This document shows, piece by piece, positions 17,926-27,926 of a stretch of DNA of 64,000 nt. Below the pieces are notes generated by a model, which saw only the letters and a program-made list of their open reading frames with translations, was not told the origin of the DNA and did no database searches. Source of the DNA: Alentia gelatinosa (lineage: Eukaryota; Annelida; Polychaeta; Phyllodocida; Polynoidae); assembly GCA_950022655.1 (NCBI GenBank), contig OX465580.1:121441016-121505015 (forward strand), read 5' to 3'. How positions within the stretch are numbered: position 1 is the stretch's first letter; the number at the start of each line of letters is the position of its first letter. A program made the translations under genes and the position numbers.

Positions 17926-19153
17926 TTATGCATTGTCTTCTTGCAATGCTTGAGCCACTGTTATTTCTTTTTGTTTGCTTTCAACTTTCTTTTTGTAGTG
18001 ACGGGCCATGGTGGTTTCACACTTCCATGACCCGTACGCGAGCAAAGCATTCGTTTTCACACCCAGTTTAGCACCTGCAGAAGTTCCTGCCCCCCTTGTG
18101 GAATGCGCTGAATACTTGGAAGTGTCAATTCCACAAAGGGACAAGGTGTGAATGACGTAACGTGAGACCGTGTCTCTGTGAACGGGCTTATGGGGCCTCT
18201 TGTAAGATAGAACCAATTGTTGCGAGGTTCGTATTTCTTGCGTCGCTAACAAGTAATCATCTAACAGTTGAACAATGCAAATGTTTTTACACTTTGGGAA
18301 TGGTTTTAAAACGATTGTTTTGAGTGATTCCCCGGTTTTCGCAGTTTTCATTAACTGCGTTAGTACAAAGGATTTACTTCCGTTTTCTAGAGTTGTCAAT
18401 TGAAAGAGCGGTCACTGCTTGGCCTCGCTGGCCGGAGATAATCAAGAAAAGTAATACAAATTTCTTCGTGATCATTTCAAGTGAAAGGTTCTTGTTTTCA
18501 CCCCAAGTTTTGAATGTTGTAAAGACAAGTGAAACGTCACAAAATTGATGGTATTTGGGTTTTGGGGGTTTCCTTAGATATGCAGACCTGATGGCTCTTT
18601 TTACCCAGAAAGAAGAACCAATTGTTTGACCATTCTGTAAGGTAGGGAGTAGAAAGGAAAGCGCACAGCGGGCAGTGTTGATCGAGCCATAGGCGAAACC
18701 ATTGTCCGAAAGTTGTTTTAAGAATTTACAAACCTGAAAAATTTCGGGGTTTAGTTTATCTACCTTTTGGATATTACAAAACTTCTCCCATTTCTGGAGA
18801 TACGTATTATACGATTTCTTTGTGTTCGGCTGCCATGATTCTAACAGAAAATCCGCGGTGTCTTTATCACAATTTTTAGTCTCCACCAATTTTTCGCTTA
18901 CAAAATTGAAATAATTAGTGGTAACCCTTTTTGGAACGTGTGTTGTTGGGAGGTTGGAAGGATGAGATTGTTTTTCTTCCTTCCAATTCTTCTGGTCTGC
19001 TTTGCCTGGTTTTTTAACTGCGTGTACCAGACTGCGGTTGGCCAGTCTGGGGTGACGAGTGCAATCCATCTGGGTCTGTCTGTTCTTGTCTTTTCGAGGA
19101 CTTTCAGAATTAAGCTGAAAGGGGGGAAGGCATATCCTTTTATGTGGTTCCAA
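17926..19153 (-). pseudogene. DIRS tyrosine recombinase, one frameshift
   Basis: Two overlapping minus frames (19153-18374 and 18399-17926) make one recombinase. The first has the N-terminal SAM-like domain and the first catalytic Arg in ISGQRGQAV. The second has HSTRGAGTSAG (the HxxR pair), YGSWK, and the nucleophilic Tyr in MARHYKK. The frames change at about 18380-18400, just after SIDN, where a one-base difference ends the first frame early. All catalytic residues are present, so the frameshift is the only visible defect. It could also be a sequencing error. Confidence 0.88.
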
Positions 19154-20769
19154 GAAATAGAAAAAGCATCAAAATGGCTAGCCATTGGGTCTGGCTTCCA
19201 GGAACAGAAATAATCGCATTTAGCATTTCTGAAGGAAGCAAATAAGTCTATGTCTGGTAAACCTACCCAATCTATGATCTTTGAATATACTTTATCTGAT
19301 AATTGTAATTCCAAATTATCTTTAAATTCTCTCGACGCTGTGTCAGCGAGTGTATTTTCTACTCCTGGGAGATGTGATACTGTTAGCCAGTTATCCGTTT
19401 TTTCGGCCCGTTCCCAAATTGAATTTGCAATGGTGTCACATGGTATGGATTTTACTCCACCTTGTTTGTTTATATATGCCATGGCCGTGGTATTATCTGT
19501 TAAGATATGTATTAAGTTGTTAGTTGTACGGCAAAAACTTTTTAAAGACAATTCTATTGCTTTTAACTCTAACACGTTTATGTGATCTAATTCGTGTTCC
19601 TCCCATCTTCCACCTATCGAAATCCCTTGTGAGTGTGCGCCCCAGCCTTCCAGCCTGGCGTCTGTTGACATTTCTACGTCTGGGGTTAAAGATCTTATTT
19701 TTCTCTTTGAATTCTGTATGTGTGTTAACCACCATTGGATATTGTCGTTTGCTTCTGGGGAAATTGTCATTGTTTTGTCGTATTTACCACAATTTTTGAC
19801 TAATGCTGCATTTTTGTCTCTTTCCAACTTCTTTATGTGTGATAACCCATAGTCTAGTGCGGGGGTATATGCTATCATTAAACCCACTAACATGGCGCAT
19901 TCGCGTATTGTCACAATTTGTTTCTCCAGAATTTCGTTTGCACAATTCTTGAATTTTCGTACCTTGTTTTCATTTAATGTTACCTCTAGTTTTTCGGTAT
20001 TTATAATAAATCCCAAAAATTGTATCTTCTTCGTTGGGGTACATACAGACTTGCCAGGGTGTACTACGAATCCTAGAAAATCTAGGGTTTTTGCTAGCAA
20101 TTGTACTGTTTTTTGGCATTGTTGTTTTGTGTTTGCGATTACGAAGGAGTCATCAATATATCCGAAGCAATTTCCTCCTTGCTTTCGGACATATGCGAAT
20201 ACGGGGTTTAACAATTTTGTGAAAATGCGCGGAGCGCAGGCTAGGCCATTGGGTAACACCGTGTACTGGTACAGTTTGTTGTTCCATTTAAATCTTAGGT
20301 ATTTTCTGTCAGATTTTTCGATAGAAATTGAATAATGTGCGTCTTTTAGATCGATTGACGCCATGTAATCGTTCCTTTCTACCAGATCAATCGCTGTTGT
20401 GAATGTAGACATTTTGAAGTGTTGGTATGCAATGTGTTTGTTCAACTCAGTCAAATCTAAAATAACCCTTATGTTGTTTTCTGGCTTTGGTCTCGTAAAT
20501 ATGTTAGAGATCCATTCCCCGCTGGTATGGGAGGTTTCTTCTACAATACCTTTGTTTAACATCATTTCAATTTCAAGATTTACATTCTCAATTTCGTCCT
20601 TACGCAATTTGTATGGTTGGGGTACTTTCATTTGTATTGGTTTAGAAATGAAGTCTAGCTTTACACCCTTAACATGTTCAAGAATCCATTTGTCTTTGGT
20701 TATGGTACGCCAATTGTTTGTATAATTACTTGTTTGGCCTGCTCTGAATGTTTTCGGAGTATGTACCAA
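18898..20769 (-). CDS. DIRS reverse transcriptase, RNase H and methyltransferase-like protein
   Basis: A 623-codon frame that can extend further upstream. Reverse transcriptase motifs are present: FTRPKPENNIRVILDLTELN, SIDLKDAHYSI with the first catalytic Asp, LPNGLACAPRIF, and GYIDDSFVI as the active-site YxDD box. RNase H follows with STDARLEGWGAH, ELKAIELSL and a HILTDNTTAMAYI segment. The C-terminus has PDIDLFASFRNAKCDYFCSW and YAFPPFSLI, the DAM methyltransferase-like domain specific to DIRS elements, which separates them from Ngaro elements. The frame overlaps the recombinase frame at its 3' end, as in other DIRS elements. No stop or frameshift was seen. Confidence 0.92.
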   Translation of the reverse strand: MVHTPKTFRAGQTSNYTNNWRTITKDKWILEHVKGVKLDFISKPIQMKVPQPYKLRKDEIENVNLEIEMMLNKGIVEETSHTSGEWISNIFTRPKPENNIRVILDLTELNKHIAYQHFKMSTFTTAIDLVERNDYMASIDLKDAHYSISIEKSDRKYLRFKWNNKLYQYTVLPNGLACAPRIFTKLLNPVFAYVRKQGGNCFGYIDDSFVIANTKQQCQKTVQLLAKTLDFLGFVVHPGKSVCTPTKKIQFLGFIINTEKLEVTLNENKVRKFKNCANEILEKQIVTIRECAMLVGLMIAYTPALDYGLSHIKKLERDKNAALVKNCGKYDKTMTISPEANDNIQWWLTHIQNSKRKIRSLTPDVEMSTDARLEGWGAHSQGISIGGRWEEHELDHINVLELKAIELSLKSFCRTTNNLIHILTDNTTAMAYINKQGGVKSIPCDTIANSIWERAEKTDNWLTVSHLPGVENTLADTASREFKDNLELQLSDKVYSKIIDWVGLPDIDLFASFRNAKCDYFCSWKPDPMASHFDAFSISWNHIKGYAFPPFSLILKVLEKTRTDRPRWIALVTPDWPTAVWYTQLKNQAKQTRRIGRKKNNLILPTSQQHTFQKGLPLIISIL

Positions 20770-20837
20770 CTCATTTTCGAGTTCAATGGACAGTCGTGTT
20801 GTTTCACATACATTTTCATACAGTTCACATACCTCTT

Positions 20838-22358
20838 CTATTTCTTTTTCTGTGTCGGACTCTGTTGTTGTTGAGTCTGCGATCTGTTGTTGTTGTTGTT
20901 GTACCAGGATTTCTGGTACTGGTTGCCGCTGTTCTGGTAATTGTTGTTGTACCCTTGGTTGTATCCTCCTCCTCGCTGATTGTTGAAGCGGGGTTGGTGG
21001 TTGTATCGACCGCCGCGAAACCCCATCCCTTGGTTGTTGTACCTGCGTCCTCCGCGTTGTTGGTGTGGTTTCGTTTGCTTTGATTTTTCAGCTGATTGTG
21101 GTTTGGCTAATAGCTTCTTAGCCATCTTCTCCCCCTTTTCTACCTCTTTGACGGAAGTGTTAACATCGCCGAAGAGGCTCTTTGTGCTAAGCGGTGCGTT
21201 GATGGTGGTGTCCGCTAAATCCCGCGCCAGCTTAGGGCGGAATGCTTCCCGTCGTCTCTTTGTTATTAGGGAATTCGCTATGAAGAGGAGTCTTATTCCG
21301 TCCACTGCGGATTCAGACGCCTTGTTGAGTTCTTCGTCCTCCGCTCCTCGTTTAAACACAAGTTCAAGGAAAGGCAGCATTGCGGAAAAAGAGGCCATCA
21401 TGGCCTGTGTGGCGTGCACTAATTGTAGATCCATTTTCTTTAAATGAGAGTCAATCTCCTTGGAGTTTTTGAACCCCTCGTCCATTAGGGGTACAGTCAT
21501 GTTGTGCACATTCAATGGCGGTGGGTATTTTTCCGTGAGGGCTTTTGCATCTTTCACTTCTATTTGTGCGTTGTGGTATGAGTCAATGAGACCCGCCAAA
21601 GAGTCATCGATAGCTGGCGACGTTTTTGGCTTCTCAATATCTGCAAACCTGGAAATTCCGGCCGTGGTAATGGCTCCAGGTTTGGCAGTAGCGAAATGGT
21701 CTTTCTTCTTTTCCTTTGTATCTGAGGCAGCGGCTTCATTAAAGGTCGCGTCCCCCTTAGCTTCCTCCTCCACAGGGGGTTGTTGTTTTGGGGGTACGGG
21801 GTTCACCCGCGTCCCCTGCACGGGTTCCGCATCACTTGCGTTGTTTTCAGAATTCGCATCCGCCACTTTTTCGTTATTACTATGCGAATTTTTTACCGTA
21901 GATGTGTCTGGCATCGTCATCTTCCAATTCAAATTTGGTTGAAGTACGGTATTTGTGAAAAGCGACTGGAGGAATTGAAGTCCCAATCCTCCTTGAAGAA
22001 TCGCCTGGGGGTCTGTTAATGGCGTCTCCTGCCTGCTCCTTTGTCCTGGGGTCAAGCTACACCTTGTGCTGCGTTCACTCTCCGCGTGGGAGACGTGTGA
22101 CGAGCTTTCACACTCAGAAGGTGTTGCAATTACGCGACGAACCTTCTTAGTCATTCTCTTTTTTCTGGGTCTCTGCTCTTCTACTGAGGAGTCAGATTCC
22201 GAAAGGGGGTGTCTCTTTGACCCTTTCTGTTGACACTCAATGGCGGCCATTGCTGGTCCCTTTGAGGTAGAGGGTATCGGTGAATCGTCCTTGGATTTTT
22301 CCGCGGATTTTTCATTTTTCTTAATTAGTTCAGCCTTCGCTTGGAGAGCCGACATCAT
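20838..22358 (-). CDS. DIRS gag-like protein (506 aa)
   Basis: Intact 506-codon frame. The N-terminal half is charged and Ser-rich with a basic patch (PRKKRMTKKVRR, possible nuclear signal). The middle has a helical region (about residues 270-420). The C-terminal 90 residues are Arg/Gly/Asn/Gln-rich with repeated RGG and YNN motifs, a likely RNA-binding low-complexity tail. This composition is usual for the first frame of DIRS elements. It ends just upstream of, and slightly overlapping, the upstream-extended polymerase frame. Confidence 0.8.
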   Translation of the reverse strand: MMSALQAKAELIKKNEKSAEKSKDDSPIPSTSKGPAMAAIECQQKGSKRHPLSESDSSVEEQRPRKKRMTKKVRRVIATPSECESSSHVSHAESERSTRCSLTPGQRSRQETPLTDPQAILQGGLGLQFLQSLFTNTVLQPNLNWKMTMPDTSTVKNSHSNNEKVADANSENNASDAEPVQGTRVNPVPPKQQPPVEEEAKGDATFNEAAASDTKEKKKDHFATAKPGAITTAGISRFADIEKPKTSPAIDDSLAGLIDSYHNAQIEVKDAKALTEKYPPPLNVHNMTVPLMDEGFKNSKEIDSHLKKMDLQLVHATQAMMASFSAMLPFLELVFKRGAEDEELNKASESAVDGIRLLFIANSLITKRRREAFRPKLARDLADTTINAPLSTKSLFGDVNTSVKEVEKGEKMAKKLLAKPQSAEKSKQTKPHQQRGGRRYNNQGMGFRGGRYNHQPRFNNQRGGGYNQGYNNNYQNSGNQYQKSWYNNNNNRSQTQQQQSPTQKKK

Positions 22359-22722
22359 GCATGCCAGGAATCAGACTCTAATCCAGTGATTGAGTATAAT
22401 CCCGTATTCTTAAGTAGGTAGGAGTTGAGGCCAGCCTCTATGCTCCGCAGCGATGCTGCAACGAAAAAACAAACCAAATGGTTAGTTTTTTGTATAAACA
22501 AATTTCAAAAAACATACCTAAAACAAGTAAAGGTATGTCTTTTTGTTAATTATAACAAATAACATAATTGTAGTAATTAAAAGTAATTAATAATGGGCTT
22601 AACCCTTACCTTGCTCTATTGTACGTCTGACCTCTCTCGGTGTTCGCGCGTTACTGACTAATCACATAGTTCATCTTCCCTGTATTCTGGGGCGACAGAA
22701 AATAGTCCGTAGTGAGAAGGAA

Positions 22723-22935
22723 CTTTTGCTCCTGGGGCCCTTCCCCCTTTGGACGTGTCACCTTTATCAGCTGATGTTGCAGACTTAGTTTCTGAAGCAT
22801 GAGGTTTAGCAGATGTTGAGAAGAAAGTGCCTTTTGAATGTTGGGGTCTTTCTTCTCTGGCTTTGGTGACTTTGCTAGATGTATTTGTGAACTCCCTTGA
22901 AGAAATTGGATCTCAATTTTTCTAAATCAGCCCCT
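22723..22935 (-). pseudogene. BEL/Pao gag-linker piece right of the DIRS insertion
   Basis: An open minus-strand stretch rich in Ser, Lys and Thr (SSKVTKAREERPQHSKGTF and following) runs straight into the DIRS right terminal repeat. The coding-like sequence resumes at 16995 beyond the left side with KMCESTENLIWRCDKFL. This is read as one gag region split by the insertion. Confidence 0.45.
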
Positions 22936-23300
22936 CATTATCCCTTATCCCTGAACACAAGAGGAAGGATCGAGTTTTGGGCAAATAAAATTTATTTTCA
23001 TTACCCTGTACCCTGAACACAAGAGAAGAGAGTCTAGAGTGGGATAAATAAAATTTATTTTAATTTTATGAATAACCAATTAGACGTGAGATATTTATAC
23101 ATTCGTAAAAATATTGTAATGGATAAGCATATCCATATTGGTAGATATGATATGATAAGAATATTCATATTGGTAAATATGATATGATAAGGTAGTACAT
23201 ATTGGTAAATATGATACAAAGATATACATATTGGTAAATATGATATATGATAAGAAGATACATATGGAAGAATACATATGGTAATTGACAGGTGTCAATT
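22935..23300. repeat. Two small tandem repeats
   Basis: At about 22935-23065 a unit of about 76 bp occurs twice (CCCTGAACACAAGAG ... AAATAAAATTTATTTT). At 23127-23285 a unit of about 33 bp based on CATATTGGTAAATATGATAT occurs four to five times with small length changes. Confidence 0.75.
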
Positions 23301-23417
23301 ATGGTATAGGTATACGAGTATTATGAAGTAATACATATATGTATTTGTATAATATGTATAAAATAACCCAAAAATACCATGAAATGGTGAGTGGTGGGTG
23401 AGAAAGAAGTTCGTAAA

Positions 23418-24019
23418 TCACTTGTTGATGGAGTTGATGAGTGATTTGTTCACCTCAGTGGCATTCGCGTCCAGGATGTAGCTCCTGTGAGCGTTTGAGC
23501 GCCACCCCCCGTAACGTTGAATCGATAGTTCTGGTACCCCGGCCTGGAAGGCCTGGGTAGCGGCGGCCTTTCTCAGGCTGTGTAGGGTGTAGGTCTTTGG
23601 GGGGTGGCCGGCCTTGGTGAGGAGTCTATCCCAGTGTTTCGATAGCGACCGGGTCATTATCGGTGTCCCGTCTTCGTTCATGAGGAACGGGTCGCCCTCT
23701 CATCGTGTGGGGACGGCCGCGGTCATTTCCCTCACAGCTGTGATCGGGCACGTGCCCGGTACCGGTGAAGCCTGGAGAGTTACTCGTTTCTCCTCCCCAA
23801 GACACTGGAGATTTTTGGCGGCTTTGATACGTACGTGCACGTGACTTAACGTGACCGCTACGTCCCCACGTGAGAGCTGCCGGACCGGGTCGAAGCCCCT
23901 TTCTGTAGGTGGTGCGACCTCGCTTTGGCGGAGTGCGGCGTAAAACAGTATCAGGAACGCCGCTCTCAGTGTCCGGTCGAGGGGCGTGGCCGTGAGGCCG
24001 GCCAGGACGTCCCTTAGTA
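23418..24019 (-). pseudogene. Second tyrosine recombinase fragment (Crypton- or DIRS-related)
   Basis: Read on the minus strand from 24019: LFYAALRQSEVAP holds the first catalytic Arg, then after one in-frame stop at about 23701 the sequence continues to TLHSLRKAAATQ (HxxR) and YGGWRSNAHRSYI (Trp and the nucleophilic Tyr). The C-terminus ends naturally at 23418. The N-terminal part is cut off at 24019 where a LINE fragment begins. It is not related at sequence level to the recombinase at 18 kb. Without the rest of the element, Crypton and a DIRS/Ngaro-like origin cannot be told apart. Confidence 0.8.
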
Positions 24020-24705
24020 CCTGGACATATGTCCAGTCCCGCCTGGACTATGGGGCGGTAGTGTATGCATCAGCTGCTAAGTCCTATCTGGACTGGCTCA
24101 AACCTATCCAGAACCAGGGACTGAGGGTGTGTCTTGGTGCATTCCTATCCTCACCAGCTGTCAGCCTTCATGTGGAGACAGGGATTCCCCCCGCTTGATC
24201 TGCGGCGTGAGAAACTGTCTCTCCAGTATGCCATCAAAGTGAAGGCCAACAAAAGAAACCCAGCATATGACATCTTCAGAAATGATGTTCTGAAACGAGG
24301 CCGCAGACCATGCAGCCAAAACAGCATTGAGAACCTGCTGCTTAACTGTCAAGCAACAAAGAAAAGCAGGGATAAGTACATTCAATGTGCAACATCCATG
24401 TCCAGTGTTTTCAGCAACACTGGGAAGAAAGAAATTCTGAAGTTTCTTTTAGTGGCCAAAACTGTCTGGTACAGGAGGTTGGCAAAAACTGTCAGCAGGC
24501 TTGACCTGTAGCCATTACAGGGAGCAGCCTCATACTCGTCAGCTTGCTGACCCGATTGGTATGTTGCAGCGACTGGTTTGCTGTTGTCAGTATAATGTGA
24601 CTGGCGGAGTGTTGTGTCAATGGTCTGGGGCACAGCCCTTCAGTCAGGCAGCACTCTCAAACAGGCATAGGGTCCCACTGCTACAAGTAGACCAAAGTTG
24701 AGTTA
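24020..24705 (+). pseudogene. LINE fragment 1 with internal deletion
   Basis: Plus-strand remnant of the same LINE family as 26.5-29.3 kb. It codes for the late reverse transcriptase segment YVQSRLDYGAVVYASAAK, DWLKPIQNQGLRVCLGAF and LHVETGIPP. A frame change then leads to KVKANKRNPAYDIF, followed directly by the C-terminal domain (LLLNCQATKK, SSVFSNTGKKEILKFLL). The RNase H domain in between is deleted. The 3' untranslated part resembles the copy at 28.6 kb but lacks the AAAC tail. Confidence 0.8.
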
Positions 24706-25019
24706 ATATACCTTTATAACACATAATAATTACAGGTACCAGCACATAATATGCAGTGATGGGTCTGGATACAAATGCTCTCTTCTCCTTAGATTACTGT
24801 AAAAGTAAACATGTTAGAAGATAATCAAACATGTCTTTGGATGAAGTTGATTTTGAGTCTTAACAGGAGTCACATAAACAGTAAATGGTTATATACCTTT
24901 TAAACCTTAAATGCAAGATCTCATGATCTAGTTAGTGCACCATAAGGGATTATTGTGCCCTTTTAAACAGTGGTCCACTTTTACTTTCTCACCTAGTCAT
25001 TTGGGTAGTAAGGAGCATG
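24706..25019. other. Unassigned spacer
   Basis: Contains only a short motif (CAGCACATAATATGCAGTGA) that recurs in diverged form at about 35445. Nothing else recognised. Confidence 0.4.
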
Positions 25020-25950
25020 TCTATTCTTCACCAGGTGTCGGGGCTGCAGCTGCTGGCCCAGCAGCTGAAGTTCCTCCTGGGGTAAGTCTAATTGAACAAA
25101 TTGGACGTTAAACTACCCAAACAAACAAACAAACAAACAAACCTCCTGGGGTTGGTCGTTTTGTCCTGCTATACCATTTAGGTTAACAGGTACATTGTTG
25201 TTGTTGTTGATGTAAGTGTCTATGTCATATTCATCTTCTGTGTTTTCCCTTCTTTCCTGTTTGGGAATGTCATTCACAATCTTAAAGAATGAGGGGCTTT
25301 GGGTCACAACACGTTCTTCCCCGCATGCCTGATTTGTGATTCTGGAACTTTTACCACTGTGGATTTCTGGGTTGAATTGCTTCTTTCCGTCTTTCTGGAT
25401 AATAATCACTTTATCACCTACTTTGATGTTCCCTTTCTGGGTGTGGTGACTCTTGTCGGCATAGTCCTTCATCGCCTGCTTTGATTTTGCATTGTTCTGT
25501 TTGATTTGTTTCTCCATTGGTGAAAGTTTGCCTTGTGATTGTTATGGTAGGCCTGTTCTTATGGGCCAACCTATCATTGGGGTCACAGGTGGCACTTTTG
25601 TCAATGCATGCAGTGTTGCTCTATATTTTCTGAGAAAGATGTTCATCTCATACTGCCAATTCTTGTGTTCCATTTTGGCAGCGTTAATGTGTTTCTTAAT
25701 AGTTTTGACAAATTGTTCTGTTTCCCCATTTGCTTCTGGCCATAGTTGCGTAACTCAGCTATGTTGGAATCCACTCACCTTTGTATATTCTGCCTTGGAA
25801 TGGCAGTCCTTTGTCTGATTTCACTACAAGGGGCACTCCCCACCTCGCATATACTCCTTCCAATTTCAATATTACAGTTCTTGCAGTGAGGGAAGATAGT
25901 ATCTCCACTGCTGGGTATCTGGTGTTTGACAGAATACTGTCTTTCAAAAC
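25020..25950 (-). pseudogene. Gypsy integrase remnant
   Basis: The catalytic core piece at 25950-25770 reads SNTRYPAVEILSSLTARTV and VPLVVKSDKGLPF, matching the Gypsy integrase stretch around the second catalytic Asp (VxSDNGPPF in intact copies). The C-terminal piece at 25517-25113 reads MKDYADKSHHT and KVGDKVIIIQKDGKKQFNP, the post-core beta-barrel. Stops and frame changes separate them. A 59-bp LINE insertion sits in the final part. The sequence differs from the Gypsy element at 10-13 kb. Confidence 0.8.
25083..25141 (+). mobile_element. Extremely truncated LINE insertion with target duplication
   Basis: Only 59 bp of the LINE 3' end (TAAGTCTAATTGAACAAATT ... AAACAAAC repeats) inserted into the Gypsy integrase remnant. 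It is flanked by a perfect 10-bp target duplication, CCTCCTGGGG, at 25073-25082 and 25142-25151. Confidence 0.88.
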
Positions 25951-25985
25951 ACATGTTGAGTATCTGAGGAGTGTCGGGCAGGTTG
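25928..25985 (+). pseudogene. Small LINE piece
   Basis: The sequence around ACTGTCTTTCAAAACACATG codes for ILSFKTHVEYLRS and matches the start of LINE copy 28738-29330 (ILSFKPHVEYLRR). It lies at the edge of the Gypsy integrase remnant. Confidence 0.6.
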
Positions 25986-26074
25986 GTGAGATGATCTAGG
26001 CAGGAACTAGGCATTGTTTTGCAAGTCATGATCTGTTTATTACCACTAGAGGGCAGGGTATAACACATAACAAT

Positions 26075-26453
26075 CACTGCACGAAAACCCCCACTCATTT
26101 CATAAATATGCCACTGCATAAATGTATATATCTGATGTACATTGACCTGTTTTTATATGTGTACGTCTATATTTCACACAAGCGTATGCGGAATATGTAT
26201 ACAAATGTGTTTTTTTCATGTATATGGAAGCGTAATGGCTGTATTTGCTGCCAAGCATATCTGAGAAGAAATACTTTGTGTGTGACATGTGTGAAATATT
26301 GTAGTAAGGTTACAAGGATTTCGTTTAGATTTCGTCAGGTAGCACAGTGTAGGACTGAGTGTAGATTAATATGTATTAGTCAGCATCATTTACAATATTG
26401 TAGGCATGTTAGAATTGAATAAAGTTCAGGTATATGTAGGGTTTCACACAGTG
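26075..26453. mobile_element. Family F inverted-repeat element, copy 1
   Basis: A 379-bp element. The left end CACTGCACGAAAACCC is mirrored by GGGTTTCACACAGTG at the right. The same ends flank the element at 51605-52520. The interior is AT-rich with many GTATA/TATAC words. No coding capacity. Confidence 0.6.
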
Positions 26454-26792
26454 TTAGTAGGGTTATCGGAACCGTTACCGGATAGCCAGGAAAGTCAAGT
26501 TACTGGATAACAGATAGGAACAGTAGGGGACACGCCCCCAACAAAGCTGATCATGTGATGTCAGTGGACGCGGGCCTGGACAGGTTAAAACCTGTCCAGA
26601 ACCAAGGTCTACGACTGTGCCTAGGAGCATTTAGAACAACACCTGCCCGAAGCCTGTATGTAGAAGCAAGAATCCCCCCAATTCATCTGCAACGGGAGGG
26701 ACTGTCACTACAATACTCTATGAGAGTTAGGGCCAACCAAAGAAACCCAGCCTACAACTAGATTTTCAAAGAGAATCACCAACTGTTTATTA

Positions 26793-27122
26793 CAGGATGT
26801 CAGTTTTCCTTGTTTCCACGGAAATCGGTGTTTTCATTTTTGAAATTTGAAATCCCTTTCCTTGTGTAAAATGAAACTATAACAACACAGAGTAGTGAGA
26901 TGCAACTGCTATATTACTCATATTAGTAACAAGCCTTAATTCCCAACTCTACCTACCCATGTACTCTTCTTAGAAGCATATGTTTAGTAATGATAACATT
27001 ACTTGTATCTAATATATCTAATACATTTCCGGTGTTTTTAGTGTCTATATCTCAGGTTTAAACCCTGAATTGTCATGGGAAATATTTCCTTGTTTTTTTC
27101 TGACCCCCAACTGACATCCCTG
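26793..27122. mobile_element. CAGGG-type MITE inserted in LINE copy 2
   Basis: Ends CAGGATGTCAGTT and AACTGACATCCCTG are inverted repeats. A shorter relative with the same ends is at 35748-36006. CAGGG-like ends suggest a hAT-type non-autonomous element. The host LINE reading resumes after it; the flanks share GTTT, compatible with a decayed target duplication. Confidence 0.75.
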
Positions 27123-27472
27123 GTTTGAAGACAACCCAAATGCCATAAGACCATTTGCGGTCAGAGCACAAGCTCAGTACCGAGAAGCAGGCATCCCAAT
27201 GAAGAGAATTAGAGGTGAGAGGCCACCTGAAACCTCTCCATGAGATCAGGAAACACCCTCAATCCTCTTTGACCTGGCAAAAAACAAGAAAGGTGACACC
27301 CCTAAAATTGTCTTTCTCAAGGACTACGAGACTATGAGGAAACGTTTCAGAGACCATGTACCGGTGTATACTGATGGCTCAAAAGAGGGTAACTGCGTTG
27401 GTTATGGAGTCCATAAACCATACGGGGACCTGAAGAAAGCCCTCCATGGCAAGAGCAGCATTTTCACAGCTG

Positions 27473-27926
27473 GGGCTGCTGGGGTGGACAGAAATTACCA
27501 ATCTGTTCACCCTCTTGATCGCCTCACCTCCTCTTGCACGCAAGCATAACTAAAGCGACCAGGGTGGTAAAGAGCACAGGACTTTGTTGATTCGGGTCCC
27601 ACTGCAGCCACTTTTCTCCTTCACCCCCCAGCAGTGGTAGATTTACTACTATATCAAAGGCCAGTCCTTCTCATACCATGTCTATGTGGTGTGGAAAGTA
27701 AAAGAACTCTCACCTCGGTAAATGTGTAGGGGTGGGAACTTGAAAATCATTGGAGAATCCATGATTGTAAACAATGAGGAAGTCTGGAAAGGACCTGCAA
27801 CGGTTGACCGGACGTAAAATCACCCAAACAAACAAATCTTCCTACATTCATCTCATAGATTCGGTCAAATCCAAAGTAAGTCTAATTGAACAAATTGGAC
27901 ATTAAACTACCCAAACAAACAAACAA
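27473..27926 (+). mobile_element. Composite insertion (LINE 3' end carrying a SINE) in LINE copy 2
   Basis: Flanked by an 11-bp direct repeat TTTCACAGCTG (27462-27472) and TTTCACGGCTG (27927-27937), one mismatch. The right end is the LINE 3' tail (AAAGTAAGTCTAATTGAAC ... AAACAAACAAAC). Most of the interior is the SINE at 27545-27836. So a truncated LINE hit the RNase H region of an older LINE and itself received, or carried, a SINE. Confidence 0.75.
27545..27836 (+). mobile_element. tRNA-derived SINE
   Basis: About 290 bp. The head has a polymerase III A-box-like GGGTGGTAAAGAGCACAGG and, about 20 bp on, a B-box-like GATTCGGGTCCC, as in tRNA genes. The tail ends GGTTGACCGGACGTAAAATC then ACCCAAACAAACAAA. 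Its last 30 bp resemble the LINE tail found at 25083, 27870 and 28690. Tail-only relatives are at 13192, 34725 and, in a hairpin, 38700. Confidence 0.75.

Larger units (their letters stand above)
17309..22722 (-). mobile_element. Near-complete DIRS-type tyrosine-recombinase retrotransposon
   Basis: The element has inverted terminal repeats of about 48 bp (CACTACGGACTATTTTCTGT plus strand at 17316; reverse complement at 22702). Between them lie gag-like, reverse transcriptase/RNase H and tyrosine recombinase reading frames, all on the minus strand. DIRS elements lack LTRs and integrase and insert through the recombinase, without target duplication. Here the flanks on both sides belong to a BEL/Pao element. 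Only one clear lesion is seen, a frameshift in the recombinase, so the insertion is young. Confidence 0.9.

Noticed and set aside
20980..21942. Two plus-strand frames over 150 codons
   Set aside because: Antisense of the DIRS gag-like gene; the composition reflects its repeats.
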